13,404 bases of DNA from Betaproteobacteria bacterium (GCA_016873905.1 VGVU01000027.1:1-13404); one strand, 5' to 3'; shown: positions 1 to 7,306, counted from the stretch's first letter. Notes: generated by a model from the letters alone, not told the origin. Made by a program: numbers and translations.

Positions 1-62
1 AGCCCTTCGAGCAGAACCGGAACACAATTATCCGCACCAATGGCGCCCACAATCCCGCACAT
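1..62 (-). CDS. glmS: Glutamine-fructose-6-phosphate aminotransferase, N-terminal fragment
   Basis: Only the first 20 codons are inside the window; the gene runs off the left edge. The translation begins M-C-G-I-V-G-A-I-G and continues to a VLLEGL-type segment. This is the signature start of the glutaminase (class II amidotransferase) domain of GlmS. Cys2, exposed after removal of Met1, is the nucleophile that hydrolyses glutamine. The full enzyme makes glucosamine-6-phosphate from fructose-6-phosphate and glutamine, the first step towards UDP-GlcNAc. An AGGGAAG ribosome-binding site (67-73) ends four bases before the ATG and supports this start. A 70-bp gap separates it from the Sel1-repeat gene. 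That gap could hold a promoter, but I see no convincing -35/-10 pair in it. glmS is likely co-transcribed from glmU, whose product acts later in the same pathway. Confidence 0.93.
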   Translation of the reverse strand, partial: MCGIVGAIGADNCVPVLLEG

Positions 63-132
63 ACGACTTCCCTATGGATTCAGTGGCCGCCAGTGTACGC
101 GATCAAGCGCTCGCCGGGGCATTGCATGAACT

Positions 133-675
133 TTATTGAGCCAAACGCTTGCGGGCGGCGGCCAGTTGCACCGGAGTCAGGCGTTTTTCGACGGAATCAC
201 GCGCCCGGGCAGCGGTCGGAAATTGCGCGGCCTCGGCGCGGCTGAACCAAACCCAGGCCCATTCCAGATCCTTTTCCACCCCTTCGCCCCGCAGATACGA
301 CAAACCCAGGTAAAAATGGGCCGCCGGATGCGGCTGCCGCGCGGCCAACATCAACCAGCGCATGGCCAGGTCCTGGTCGGGTTCAATCAACAAGCCGCGC
401 GAATAAATCTGGTAGAGGCCATATTGCGCATCCGCGTGACCTTCGGCCGCCAGAGGCTCCCACGCCTTTCGCGCCACCGTGTAATCAAACATGTTGAACG
501 CCGTGCGCGCCGCCGCGACAGGATCTTTGGGGGTCACTACCGGGTTTACCACGGAGCTGAAGGTGCTCACGGACTTCGTTTCCGTCGCGATGGACAGCTT
601 CTCATCCGCAGCCACCCCGCGCGCCACGCTTGCGCCAGCACAGGCCAACGCCACACTCAATAACCAATACCGCAT
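133..675 (-). CDS. Exported Sel1-like repeat (tetratricopeptide-type) protein
   Basis: The product is 180 residues. Residues 1 to about 22 look like a signal peptide: Met-Arg, a hydrophobic run, then small residues with possible signal peptidase I sites near A18 or A22. A low-complexity Ser/Thr/Val stretch (about 27-50) follows. Residues 58-79 form a helix-like lead-in. Two Sel1-type repeats come next at about 80-115 (EGHADAQYGLYQIYSRGLL) and 116-151 (PAAHFYLGLSYLRGEGV, then DLEWAWVWFSRA). The tail, LTPVQLAAARKRLAQ, is common in small Sel1 proteins. Sel1 repeats are alpha-helical protein-interaction scaffolds, so no enzymatic role is expected. It is probably periplasmic. The gene begins about 10 bp after the glmU stop, and its AAGG ribosome-binding site overlaps that stop, so it is almost certainly co-transcribed with glmU. 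It lies upstream of glmS, an unusual position. The biological role and partner are unknown. Confidence 0.85.
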   Translation of the reverse strand: MRYWLLSVALACAGASVARGVAADEKLSIATETKSVSTFSSVVNPVVTPKDPVAAARTAFNMFDYTVARKAWEPLAAEGHADAQYGLYQIYSRGLLIEPDQDLAMRWLMLAARQPHPAAHFYLGLSYLRGEGVEKDLEWAWVWFSRAEAAQFPTAARARDSVEKRLTPVQLAAARKRLAQ

Positions 676-685
676 CTAAAACACC

Positions 686-2056
686 TTACTTCACATTCTT
701 GGCGGGCCTCTTCCACCCGCTCAGGGACACCTGCTTGGCGCGCGACAGCGTCAATTGCCCTGCCGGCGCATCTTTTGTCAGTGTTGTACCGGCCCCCAAT
801 GTAGCGCCCCGGCCAACGGTCACTGGTGCAACCAACTGGGTATCCGAGCCGATGAAGGCCTCATCCTCAATCACTGTACGATGCTTGTTGGCGCCATCGT
901 AATTGCAGGTAATCGTACCGGCACCGATGTTGACCTTACAGCCCACTGTCGCATCGCCCACATAGGATAAGTGATTAATCTTCGAATTGAACCCCACCTG
1001 GGCATTTTTGATCTCGACGAAATTTCCGATGTGGGTTTCTGCCGACAATTCGGTACCCGGGCGTAACCGGGTAAAGGGACCAATACGGCTGGCCTCGCCG
1101 ACCTGCGCGCCGTCGATATGCGTAAAAGGCTGAATCTCGACCCCATCGGCCAGGGTCGCGTTTTTGATGACGCAGTGAGCGCCCACTTTCACGGCATTTC
1201 CCATGGTTACATTGCCTTCAAACAGGCAATTGATGTCGATGAAACAGTCACGGCCACACTGCAGATGACCGCGAATGTCCAGACGCGCCGGATCAGCCAG
1301 GGTCACGCCCGCCGTCAGCAGCGCCGCGGCGAGATTGGCTTGGTAACGCCGCTCCAGCTCGGCCAGTTGGGCGCGGCTGTTAACGCCCAGCACCTCCCAC
1401 TCCGCGCCAGGATGACAGGGCACCACCCGCACGCCGTCCGCTACGGCCATGGCAATGATGTCGGTCAGGTAATACTCGCCCTGGATATTCTGATTGGACA
1501 ACTGCGCCAGCCACCCCGAGAGCCGCCCCGGCGGCACGGCAAGGATGCCGGTGTTGACCTCAGCAATCGCCAGCTCCTCGGCCGAGGCATCCTTGTGTTC
1601 CACAATGCGCAGCACCTGTCCGTTCGCGTCGCGCACGATGCGGCCATAGCCAGCCGGATTGGCCAGATGCACCGTCAACAGCGCCAGCGCGCCTTCGTCG
1701 GCAACCAGCCGCATGGCGGCCAGCGTTTCGGCCCGGATCAGGGGCACATCGCCGTAGAGGATCAGCGTCGTCGCCGCCGAATCAAGATGGGGAATCGCCT
1801 GCTGCACGGCATGGCCCGTGCCCAGTTGCGGCTCCTGTTTGGCCCAGGCCAACTCAGGCCGGGCGATGGCCTGCGGTAGCACATCGCCGCCGTGGCCATA
1901 AACCACGCAGATCGTGTCGGGACCCAGGCTGTCGGCTGCGGTCAGGGCGTGCCCTAGCAGGGATTTTCCGGCCAGGGGGTGCAGCACTTTGGGCAGATCG
2001 GAATGCATCCGAGTGCCTTTTCCGGCAGCGAGTATGACGATATTGAGGGCGGCCAT
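686..2056 (-). CDS. glmU: Bifunctional N-acetylglucosamine-1-phosphate uridyltransferase / glucosamine-1-phosphate acetyltransferase
   Basis: This 456-residue cytoplasmic enzyme matches the family length (E. coli 456). It acetylates glucosamine-1-phosphate and then uridylylates the product to UDP-GlcNAc, the precursor for peptidoglycan and LPS. The N-terminal nucleotidyltransferase domain (about 1-228) carries the pyrophosphorylase loop LAAGKGTRM (9-17) followed by LPKVLH. It also has QLGTGHA (77-83) and YGDVPL (101-106) with the metal-binding Asp103. The C-terminal half (about 250-440) shows hexapeptide repeats of the left-handed beta helix. The acetyltransferase motif KINHLSYVGD is at 359-368, and His362 corresponds to the E. 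coli catalytic base. All key residues seen are intact. The ATG start gives the standard MAALNIVILAAGKG opening. Its ribosome-binding site is weak (AAAGAT), and a strong-looking promoter lies immediately upstream. The Sel1 gene and glmS follow. Confidence 0.98.
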   Translation of the reverse strand: MAALNIVILAAGKGTRMHSDLPKVLHPLAGKSLLGHALTAADSLGPDTICVVYGHGGDVLPQAIARPELAWAKQEPQLGTGHAVQQAIPHLDSAATTLILYGDVPLIRAETLAAMRLVADEGALALLTVHLANPAGYGRIVRDANGQVLRIVEHKDASAEELAIAEVNTGILAVPPGRLSGWLAQLSNQNIQGEYYLTDIIAMAVADGVRVVPCHPGAEWEVLGVNSRAQLAELERRYQANLAAALLTAGVTLADPARLDIRGHLQCGRDCFIDINCLFEGNVTMGNAVKVGAHCVIKNATLADGVEIQPFTHIDGAQVGEASRIGPFTRLRPGTELSAETHIGNFVEIKNAQVGFNSKINHLSYVGDATVGCKVNIGAGTITCNYDGANKHRTVIEDEAFIGSDTQLVAPVTVGRGATLGAGTTLTKDAPAGQLTLSRAKQVSLSGWKRPAKNVK

Positions 2057-2084
2057 AACAAATCTTTAAAGGTTGACCGCGCGC

Positions 2085-2112
2085 ATTATAAAGCCCCTAG
2101 GGGCTTGGGCAA
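2085..2112 (-). promoter_or_regulatory. Candidate sigma-70 promoter of glmU
   Basis: On the minus strand TTGCCC (2107-2112) is followed after 16 bp by a perfect TATAAT (2085-2090). The predicted transcript would start near 2077-2079, about 21 bases before the glmU ATG. The -35 box matches 4 of 6 consensus positions. The bases after the -10 box (GCGCGCG) form a GC-rich discriminator; in well-studied bacteria this feature goes with ppGpp/DksA-sensitive promoters, but its meaning here is inference. The promoter overlaps the last codons and the stop of the hydrolase gene, so glmU, the Sel1 gene and glmS could be expressed independently of the hydrolase. Confidence 0.6.
2091..2106. repeat. Perfect 16-bp palindrome at the hydrolase stop codon and glmU promoter spacer
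   Basis: AAGCCCCTAGGGGCTT reads identically on both strands. It contains the TAG stop of the hydrolase gene (2097-2099). It also fills exactly the interval between the candidate -35 and -10 boxes of glmU. As RNA it could fold into a short GC-rich hairpin followed by UUUAU, a weak intrinsic terminator for the hydrolase transcript. As DNA it could be an operator for a dimeric regulator binding between the promoter boxes. The sequence does not decide between these. Confidence 0.7.
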
Positions 2113-2891
2113 CGCCCCGCACTATCGAGTTTCATCCAGCGATAAAGCCAGTCTTTCGCCTTTTGGCGGGCATGGCGGCCGGCAATTTTTTCTTCCGGCC
2201 CGGCGTCCTGGCGGAAATCGAAGGCGCGCCGCGCCAGTGGATAGACCTGGTACTCCACCGGCACACCGCGTTCCCATAGGGCATAGAAGGCCCGACCTCC
2301 GACAATACGACGCAGTTCAAAATCGTTTTCGCCAATCAGGAACAACATGGGGGCATTAAGCTGCATAACCTCCGGCGCGACCCGAAACAACTGATCCGGC
2401 TCCGGCGCATTGGGGTTTTGCATATGCCCGTAGTAGCTCACGATCGCGGCAATGTCCGCGCCGCGCTTAGCCGCCAGACGAATGGCGTAATAGGGACCGC
2501 GCGACTGGCCAACCAGACCCACCGGGATACGGCAGGCAAGGGGATGATTGCGCGCCAGATCCAGCCCGGCCTCGACATCCAACTCGGTCTCCGGGTTGTG
2601 CGCCGACGGCCAACGCTCGATCATGCGTCCGCTTTGCCAATCGGGAGCCACGGTCAAAAAGCCCTGCGCCGCCAGTTCACGAAGGTGGGCCTCCTCGGCG
2701 CTATCCCAGCCCCGTTTGGCATGAATGAACAACACCGGCGGGAAGGGGCCGGGGCCCGCGGGCCGGGCGATGGTAACAGGCACCTCGCCGCCATCCGCCG
2801 CGCGTAGCGTGCTTTTCTCGACGATGACCTCGGTCGCCTCTGCCATTCGACCCAGCAGACTCAACAAGACAAGAACCAAAATGCGTTGCAT
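2097..2891 (-). CDS. Exported dienelactone hydrolase-family alpha/beta hydrolase, catalytic His replaced
   Basis: The product is 264 residues. A signal peptide is likely at 1-19 (MQRILVLVLLSLLGRMAEA, A-E-A cleavage site), so the mature protein should be periplasmic. The body has a dienelactone-hydrolase-like alpha/beta fold. The strand PPVLFIHA (51-58) precedes the oxyanion region, and GFLTVAPDW (77-85) follows. The nucleophile elbow is GQSRG with Ser130 (the family has Cys or Ser), then SYYGHM (152-157). LIGENDFE (186-192) supplies the acidic residue, probably Asp190. The family motif YPGAxHAF appears here as YPLARRAFDF, so Arg222 stands where the catalytic His belongs. No other His nearby obviously replaces it. 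It may be inactive as a classical hydrolase, use another residue, or have another role; the substrate is unknown. A GGGGAG ribosome-binding site six bases before the ATG supports the start. The gene lies between the atpC terminator and the glmU promoter, so it may be its own unit, though no clear promoter is visible in the 73 bp upstream. Confidence 0.82.
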   Translation of the reverse strand: MQRILVLVLLSLLGRMAEATEVIVEKSTLRAADGGEVPVTIARPAGPGPFPPVLFIHAKRGWDSAEEAHLRELAAQGFLTVAPDWQSGRMIERWPSAHNPETELDVEAGLDLARNHPLACRIPVGLVGQSRGPYYAIRLAAKRGADIAAIVSYYGHMQNPNAPEPDQLFRVAPEVMQLNAPMLFLIGENDFELRRIVGGRAFYALWERGVPVEYQVYPLARRAFDFRQDAGPEEKIAGRHARQKAKDWLYRWMKLDSAGRCPSP

Positions 2892-2965
2892 GACACGCTC
2901 CCCGCGTTCAGAGGCGTAGATGGTAGTGGATAGTGCTCCGGCTTTCCTTGGTTATTCTGAACCAG

Positions 2966-2993
2966 AAAAAAGGCAGCCTAGGCTGCCTTTTTT
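2966..2993 (-). terminator. Rho-independent terminator of the atp operon
   Basis: A perfect 28-bp palindrome begins 17 bp after the atpC stop. GGCAGCCTAGGCTGCC (2972-2987) is flanked by six A and six T. As minus-strand RNA it folds into a GGCAGC/GCUGCC stem with a CUAG loop followed by a U6 tract. The symmetry makes it formally bidirectional, but no plus-strand gene approaches it. It closes the ATP synthase operon and separates it from the hydrolase gene. Confidence 0.93.
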
Positions 2994-3009
2994 GTGTTTA
3001 TGACACTTG

Positions 3010-3435
3010 TTAGTGCCGCGTGCCACGCAGTTTATTCAAGGCCTGCAACTGAGCCACAGCCTCGGCCAGCTCGGCCTGGGCACGCGCGTAGTCCATCTCG
3101 GACTCGCGGTTCTTCATGGCCTCCTCGGCAGACCGCTTGGCCTCCAGAATGCGTGCCTCATCGAGATCTGCCCCACGGATCGCCGTATCAGAAAGAACGG
3201 TGATTGTGCCCGGCTGCACCTCCAGGATGCCGCCGGAGACATAGATCAGAATTTCTTCGTCCTGATCCGCCGGTTTCAGACGCAACGAGCCGGGCTTGAT
3301 ACGGGTAATCAGCGGTGTGTGATACGGATAAATACCCAGCTCACCCACCTCGCCCGGCGCAATCAGAAACTCGACCGAACCCGAGTAGATTGCGGCCTCT
3401 GCGCTAACGATATCCACATGAACAGTCATGACCAT
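3010..3435 (-). CDS. atpC: F1Fo ATP synthase epsilon subunit
   Basis: This 141-residue protein is the epsilon subunit of the F1 central stalk, bound to gamma and the c-ring. It links rotation to catalysis and can inhibit ATP hydrolysis. The N-terminal beta-sandwich (about 1-86) shows typical motifs: VHVDIVSAEAAIYSG, PGEVGELGIYPYHTPLIT and ILIYVSGGILEVQPGTITVLSDTA. The C-terminal helical hairpin (about 88-138) is Ala/Glu-rich (EAKRSAEEAM, ARAQAELAEAVAQLQAL). Two in-frame ATGs are possible, at 3435 and 3429. The first is preferred because an AGGAGA ribosome-binding site lies six bases upstream. The gene follows atpD by 20 bp and ends the operon, with a strong terminator directly after it. Nothing unusual is seen. 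Confidence 0.98.
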   Translation of the reverse strand: MVMTVHVDIVSAEAAIYSGSVEFLIAPGEVGELGIYPYHTPLITRIKPGSLRLKPADQDEEILIYVSGGILEVQPGTITVLSDTAIRGADLDEARILEAKRSAEEAMKNRESEMDYARAQAELAEAVAQLQALNKLRGTRH

Positions 3436-3455
3436 CGCGCTTCTCCTTTAACCCC

Positions 3456-4835
3456 TTACTGCAGGGTTTTGGCCTTTTCAACAGCCTCTTCGATGGGGCC
3501 GACCATGTAGAAGGCCTGCTCCGGCAAGTGGTCATATTCGCCGGCGACGATGGCCTTGAAACCGGCGATGGTGTCTTTCAGACCGACATACTTACCCGCC
3601 GCGCCGGTGAAGGCCTCGGCCACGAAGAAGGGCTGCGACAGGAAACGCTGGATTTTCCGTGCCCGCGAAACGATCAGTTTGTCTTCCGGAGCCAGCTCGT
3701 CCATGCCAAGAATGGCAATAATGTCGCGCAGTTCCTTATAGCGCTGCAGGGTGCCCTGGACCGAGCGCGCCACGGAATAATGCTCATCGCCCACCACCAG
3801 CGGATCGAGCTGACGCGAGGTCGAATCGAGCGGATCCACGGCCGGGTAGATGCCCAGTTCGGCAATCTGACGGCTCAAAACCAGGGTGGCATCCAGGTGC
3901 GCAAAGGTGGTGGCCGGCGACGGGTCAGTCAAGTCATCGGCTGGCACATAGACGGCCTGGAAGGATGTGATGGAGCCGGTCCGGGTGGAGGTAATACGCT
4001 CTTGCAGGGCGCCCATCTCCGAAGCCAGGGTCGGCTGGTAGCCCACGGCGGACGGCATCCGGCCGAGGAGGGCGGACACTTCGGTACCGGCCAGGGTGTA
4101 GCGGTAGATGTTGTCAACGAAGAACAGCACATCGCGGCCTTCATCACGGAAATATTCGGCCATGGTCAGACCGGTCAGCGCCACGCGCAGACGGTTGCCC
4201 GGCGGCTCGTTCATCTGACCATAGACCAGCGAGACCTTGTCAAGCACGCCGCCTTCGCTCATCTCATGGTAGAAGTCGTTGCCCTCGCGGGTCCGCTCGC
4301 CCACACCGGCAAACACCGAGAAACCGCTGTGTTCCACGGCGATGTTACGGATCAGTTCCATCAGGGTCACGGTCTTGCCCACGCCGGCGCCGCCGAACAG
4401 GCCCACCTTGCCGCCCTTGGCGATCGGCATGATCAGGTCAATCACCTTGATGCCCGTCTCGAGAATTTCCAGGGCCGGTGCCAGGTCCACATAGGCCGGG
4501 GCCTTGCGGTGAATACCCCAATGCGCCTCGGCACCAATCGGGCCCTTCTCGTCGATCGGGGTTCCCAGCACATCCATGATGCGGCCCAGGGTCTTTTGTC
4601 CGACCGGAACCTGAATCGGAGCGCCCGTACCCTGTACCGACAGACCGCGCTTCAGGCCATCGGTGGAGCCCATGGCAATGGTACGCACCACGCCGTCGCC
4701 CAATTGTTGTTGCACCTCAAAGGTCAGGGCGGGGTTTTCCATCGTGATGGCGTCATAGATCTTGGGCATCGCCTCGCGGGGGAACTCCATGTCCACCACA
4801 GCGCCGATGATCTGTACGATTTTTCCTTGGCTCAT
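3456..4835 (-). CDS. atpD: F1Fo ATP synthase beta subunit (catalytic)
   Basis: This 459-residue protein carries the catalytic nucleotide sites of F1; three copies alternate with alpha. The N-terminal beta-barrel (1 to about 75) is followed by the nucleotide-binding domain. Walker A is GGAGVGKT (148-155, Lys154). The catalytic Glu180 lies in GVGERTREGND, and Walker B VLFFVD ends at Asp241. The C-terminal helical domain contains the lever motif DELAPED (379-385), a normal variant of E. coli DELSEED. The near-universal RMPSAVGYQPTL and PLDSTSRQLDP segments are intact. Length is standard (460 in E. coli). An AGGAAAC ribosome-binding site precedes the ATG. It lies 36 bp after atpG and 20 bp before atpC. 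Confidence 0.99.
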   Translation of the reverse strand: MSQGKIVQIIGAVVDMEFPREAMPKIYDAITMENPALTFEVQQQLGDGVVRTIAMGSTDGLKRGLSVQGTGAPIQVPVGQKTLGRIMDVLGTPIDEKGPIGAEAHWGIHRKAPAYVDLAPALEILETGIKVIDLIMPIAKGGKVGLFGGAGVGKTVTLMELIRNIAVEHSGFSVFAGVGERTREGNDFYHEMSEGGVLDKVSLVYGQMNEPPGNRLRVALTGLTMAEYFRDEGRDVLFFVDNIYRYTLAGTEVSALLGRMPSAVGYQPTLASEMGALQERITSTRTGSITSFQAVYVPADDLTDPSPATTFAHLDATLVLSRQIAELGIYPAVDPLDSTSRQLDPLVVGDEHYSVARSVQGTLQRYKELRDIIAILGMDELAPEDKLIVSRARKIQRFLSQPFFVAEAFTGAAGKYVGLKDTIAGFKAIVAGEYDHLPEQAFYMVGPIEEAVEKAKTLQ

Positions 4836-4871
4836 CGCTCAGTTTCCTGAAAAAGTTCTAAATCAGTCCCG

Positions 4872-5738
4872 TCAGACCGCTGCCGCACCGGCCACGATCT
4901 CGGAAAGTTCTTTGGTAATGGCAGCCTGGCGAGTCTTGTTATAGACCAGCTTCAGCTCCCCGATCACATCCTTGGCGTTATCCGAGGCCGCCTTCATGGC
5001 CACCATGCGCGCTGATTGCTCGCAGGCCATGTTTTCCGCCACGGCGGAGTAAATCAGCGCCTCAACATAACGCGTCATCAGGGCATCCACGACCTTCTTG
5101 GCATCCGGTTCGTAGATGTAGTCCCAATGTTTTTCAACCTGATCCAACGCGGCCTCATCCGTCAACGGTAGAACCTGTTGCAGGCGGGTCTCTTGTTTCA
5201 TGGTATTCACGAAACGGCTATAGACCAGATAGAGCGCGTCAATCTTGCCGCTCTCAAAGGCCTGCAACATCACCTGCACCGGGCCAATGAGGCGCTCCAT
5301 ATGCGGCGTATCGCCCAGGGCCGTAACCTGCGACAGGACATTGGCGCCCAGACGCTGCATGAAACCCAGGCCCTTGTTACCAATCACGCACACATCCACG
5401 CCGACGCCCTGAGCGTCCCATTCGCGCATGCGGTTGACCGTCTGGCGCAGGGCATTGGTATTGAGCGCACCGCACAGACCCTTGTCGGTCGTCACGACAA
5501 TCACGCCCACGCGACGCGTTGTTTCCCGTTTTGCCAGGAAGGGGTGCTTGTATTCCGAATGCGCATGCGAGAAGTGAGCGGCCACTTGCGCAATTTTCTC
5601 GGCGTAGGGGCGGGCATGACGCATCCGCTCCTGCGCCTTGCGCATCTTCGAGGCCGCCACCATCTCCATGGCCTTGGTGATCTTGCGCGTGTTTTCAACG
5701 CTCTTAATCTTGGTGCGTATTTCCTTGCCGGCTGCCAT
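4872..5738 (-). CDS. atpG: F1Fo ATP synthase gamma subunit
   Basis: This 288-residue protein is the rotating central shaft of F1. The N-terminal helix has the conserved opening GKEIRTKIKSVENTRKITKAM with EMVAASKM. The middle alpha/beta domain holds TTDKGLCGALN (88-98), typical of all gamma subunits. The C-terminal helix carries MVAMKAASDNAKDVI and YNKTRQAAITKELSEIVAGAAA, which insert into the alpha3-beta3 core. The length matches proteobacterial gamma subunits (287 in E. coli). The wording EYKHPFL and WDYIYEPDAKKVVDAL resembles betaproteobacterial sequences as I recall them. It lies 26 bp after atpA and 36 bp before atpD. It shows no insertion or truncation. Confidence 0.98.
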   Translation of the reverse strand: MAAGKEIRTKIKSVENTRKITKAMEMVAASKMRKAQERMRHARPYAEKIAQVAAHFSHAHSEYKHPFLAKRETTRRVGVIVVTTDKGLCGALNTNALRQTVNRMREWDAQGVGVDVCVIGNKGLGFMQRLGANVLSQVTALGDTPHMERLIGPVQVMLQAFESGKIDALYLVYSRFVNTMKQETRLQQVLPLTDEAALDQVEKHWDYIYEPDAKKVVDALMTRYVEALIYSAVAENMACEQSARMVAMKAASDNAKDVIGELKLVYNKTRQAAITKELSEIVAGAAAV

Positions 5739-5764
5739 GATCTGCCCTTATCCGCTTACCCGCA

Positions 5765-7306
5765 TCAATACGCTGCGTTGGCCTTGAAATCTTCGACCGC
5801 AGCAACCAAGGCGTTTTCCGCATCGGTGTCGATATCCTTGGCCTGCTCAATCTTGTCCATCAAGCTCGCATACTTGGACTTGAGGAAGGCCAGGAGGGCC
5901 GCCTCAAAAGCCAGCGCACGGGCTGTCGGCACATCATCGAAATAGCCACGATTAACGGCAAACAGGGTCAGCGCCATGGCCGAAACGCTCAGCGGGGCAT
6001 ATTGCGCCTGCTTCATCAACTCGGTCACCAACTTGCCGCGCTCAAGCTGCTTGCGGGTCACTTCGTCGAGATCAGAAGCAAACTGGGCAAAGGCCGCCAG
6101 CTCGCGATACTGGGCCAGAGCCAAACGAACCCCGCCGCCCAGCTTCTTGATCACCTTGGTCTGGGCCGCACCCCCCACGCGAGACACCGACAGGCCGGCG
6201 TTAATGGCCGGACGAATACCCGCGTTAAAGAGATCGGTTTCCAGGAAGATCTGACCGTCCGTAATCGAGATCACATTGGTCGGCACGAAGGCGGACACAT
6301 CACCGGCCTGGGTTTCGATAATCGGCAACGCCGTCAGCGAACCGGTTTGACCCTTGACGGCCCCGTTGGTGAGCTTCTCAACCTCCGCGGCGTTGATCCG
6401 CGAAGAGCGCTCGAGGAGGCGGGAGTGCAGATAGAACACATCGCCCGGATAGGCCTCGCGACCCGGCGGGCGGCGCAACAACAGCGAGATCTGACGATAG
6501 GCCCACGCCTGCTTGGTCAGGTCGTCATAGACAATCAGGGCATCCTGGCCGCGATCACGGAAATATTCGCCCATCGAGCAACCGGCATAGGGGGCGATGA
6601 ACTGCATCGCCGCCGGATCCGAGGAGGTCGCCGAGACGATGATGGTATGACCCATGGCGTCATGCTCTTCGAGCTTGCGCACCACATTGGCAACCGAGGA
6701 GGCCTTCTGGCCCACCGCGACATAGATACAGATAACGCCCGTACCCTTTTGATTGATGATCGTGTCGATGGCCACGGCCGTCTTGCCGGTCTGACGATCG
6801 CCAATGATGAGCTCGCGCTGACCCCGGCCAACCGGAACCATCGCGTCAACGGACTTGAGACCGGTCTGCATCGGCTGCGCCACGGACTGGCGGGAAATCA
6901 CGCCCGGCGCCACCTTTTCCACCGGCGCGGTCTCGCTCGCCTCGATCGGACCCTTGCCATCCACCGCTTGGCCCAGGGCGTTCACCACGCGGCCAATCAG
7001 GGCGGGGCCCACCGGCACCTCCAGAATGCGGCCCGTACACTTGACCGTGTCACCCTCGGAAATGTGTTCGTATTCGCCCAGAACCACGGCGCCGACAGAG
7101 TCCCGCTCCAGGTTCAAGGCCATACCAAAGGTATTGCCCGGGAATTCGAGCATCTCGCCCTGCATCACCTCGGCAAGGCCATGGATACGCACGATGCCAT
7201 CCGTCACTGACACCACAGTACCTTGGGTACGCAGTTCGGATCCGGTCTCCATGTTCTGGATCCGATTCTTGATCAGCGCGCTGATTTCAGAGGGGTTAAG
7301 TTGCAT
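5765..7306 (-). CDS. atpA: F1Fo ATP synthase alpha subunit
   Basis: This 513-residue protein forms the alpha3-beta3 head with beta and binds nucleotide at non-catalytic sites. The start MQLNPSEISALIKNRI matches the family. The N-terminal barrel includes GIVRIHGL and GEMLEFPGN. Walker A is GDRQTGKT (169-176, Lys175). KQAWAYRQISLLLRRPPGREAYPGDVFY is written here in pieces: KQAWAYRQISLL (265-276) and RRPPGREAYPG (278-288). The arginine finger that completes the beta catalytic site is Arg376 in SVSRVGGAAQT. The C-terminal domain has QYRELAAFAQFASDLDE. Length equals E. coli (513). A GGAG ribosome-binding site lies five bases before the ATG. The 69-bp gap from atpH contains an imperfect inverted repeat described separately. 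Confidence 0.99.
   Translation of the reverse strand: MQLNPSEISALIKNRIQNMETGSELRTQGTVVSVTDGIVRIHGLAEVMQGEMLEFPGNTFGMALNLERDSVGAVVLGEYEHISEGDTVKCTGRILEVPVGPALIGRVVNALGQAVDGKGPIEASETAPVEKVAPGVISRQSVAQPMQTGLKSVDAMVPVGRGQRELIIGDRQTGKTAVAIDTIINQKGTGVICIYVAVGQKASSVANVVRKLEEHDAMGHTIIVSATSSDPAAMQFIAPYAGCSMGEYFRDRGQDALIVYDDLTKQAWAYRQISLLLRRPPGREAYPGDVFYLHSRLLERSSRINAAEVEKLTNGAVKGQTGSLTALPIIETQAGDVSAFVPTNVISITDGQIFLETDLFNAGIRPAINAGLSVSRVGGAAQTKVIKKLGGGVRLALAQYRELAAFAQFASDLDEVTRKQLERGKLVTELMKQAQYAPLSVSAMALTLFAVNRGYFDDVPTARALAFEAALLAFLKSKYASLMDKIEQAKDIDTDAENALVAAVEDFKANAAY

Noticed and set aside
1..36. TTATCCGCA near the left edge, resembling a DnaA box
   Set aside because: A single near-match inside glmS codons, with no cluster and no AT-rich region.
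63..132. Possible glmS promoter (TTGATC with CTGAAT, 17-bp spacing)
   Set aside because: The -10 box matches only 3 of 6 positions and the spacing is the only support; too weak to list.
640..642. Lipoprotein signal at Cys12 of the Sel1 protein
   Set aside because: The residues before Cys12 (A-L-A) do not fit a lipobox and the Cys is very close to the N terminus; an ordinary signal peptide fits better.
3528..4850. Long plus-strand open frame (about 440 codons) opposite atpD
   Set aside because: It lies wholly antisense to a fully conserved atpD. It is His/Arg/Gln-rich low-likeness sequence without recognisable domains, as expected from the codon bias of the real gene.
6002..7210. Long plus-strand open frame (about 400 codons) opposite atpA
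   Set aside because: Antisense shadow of atpA with Arg/His-rich composition and no recognisable motif.
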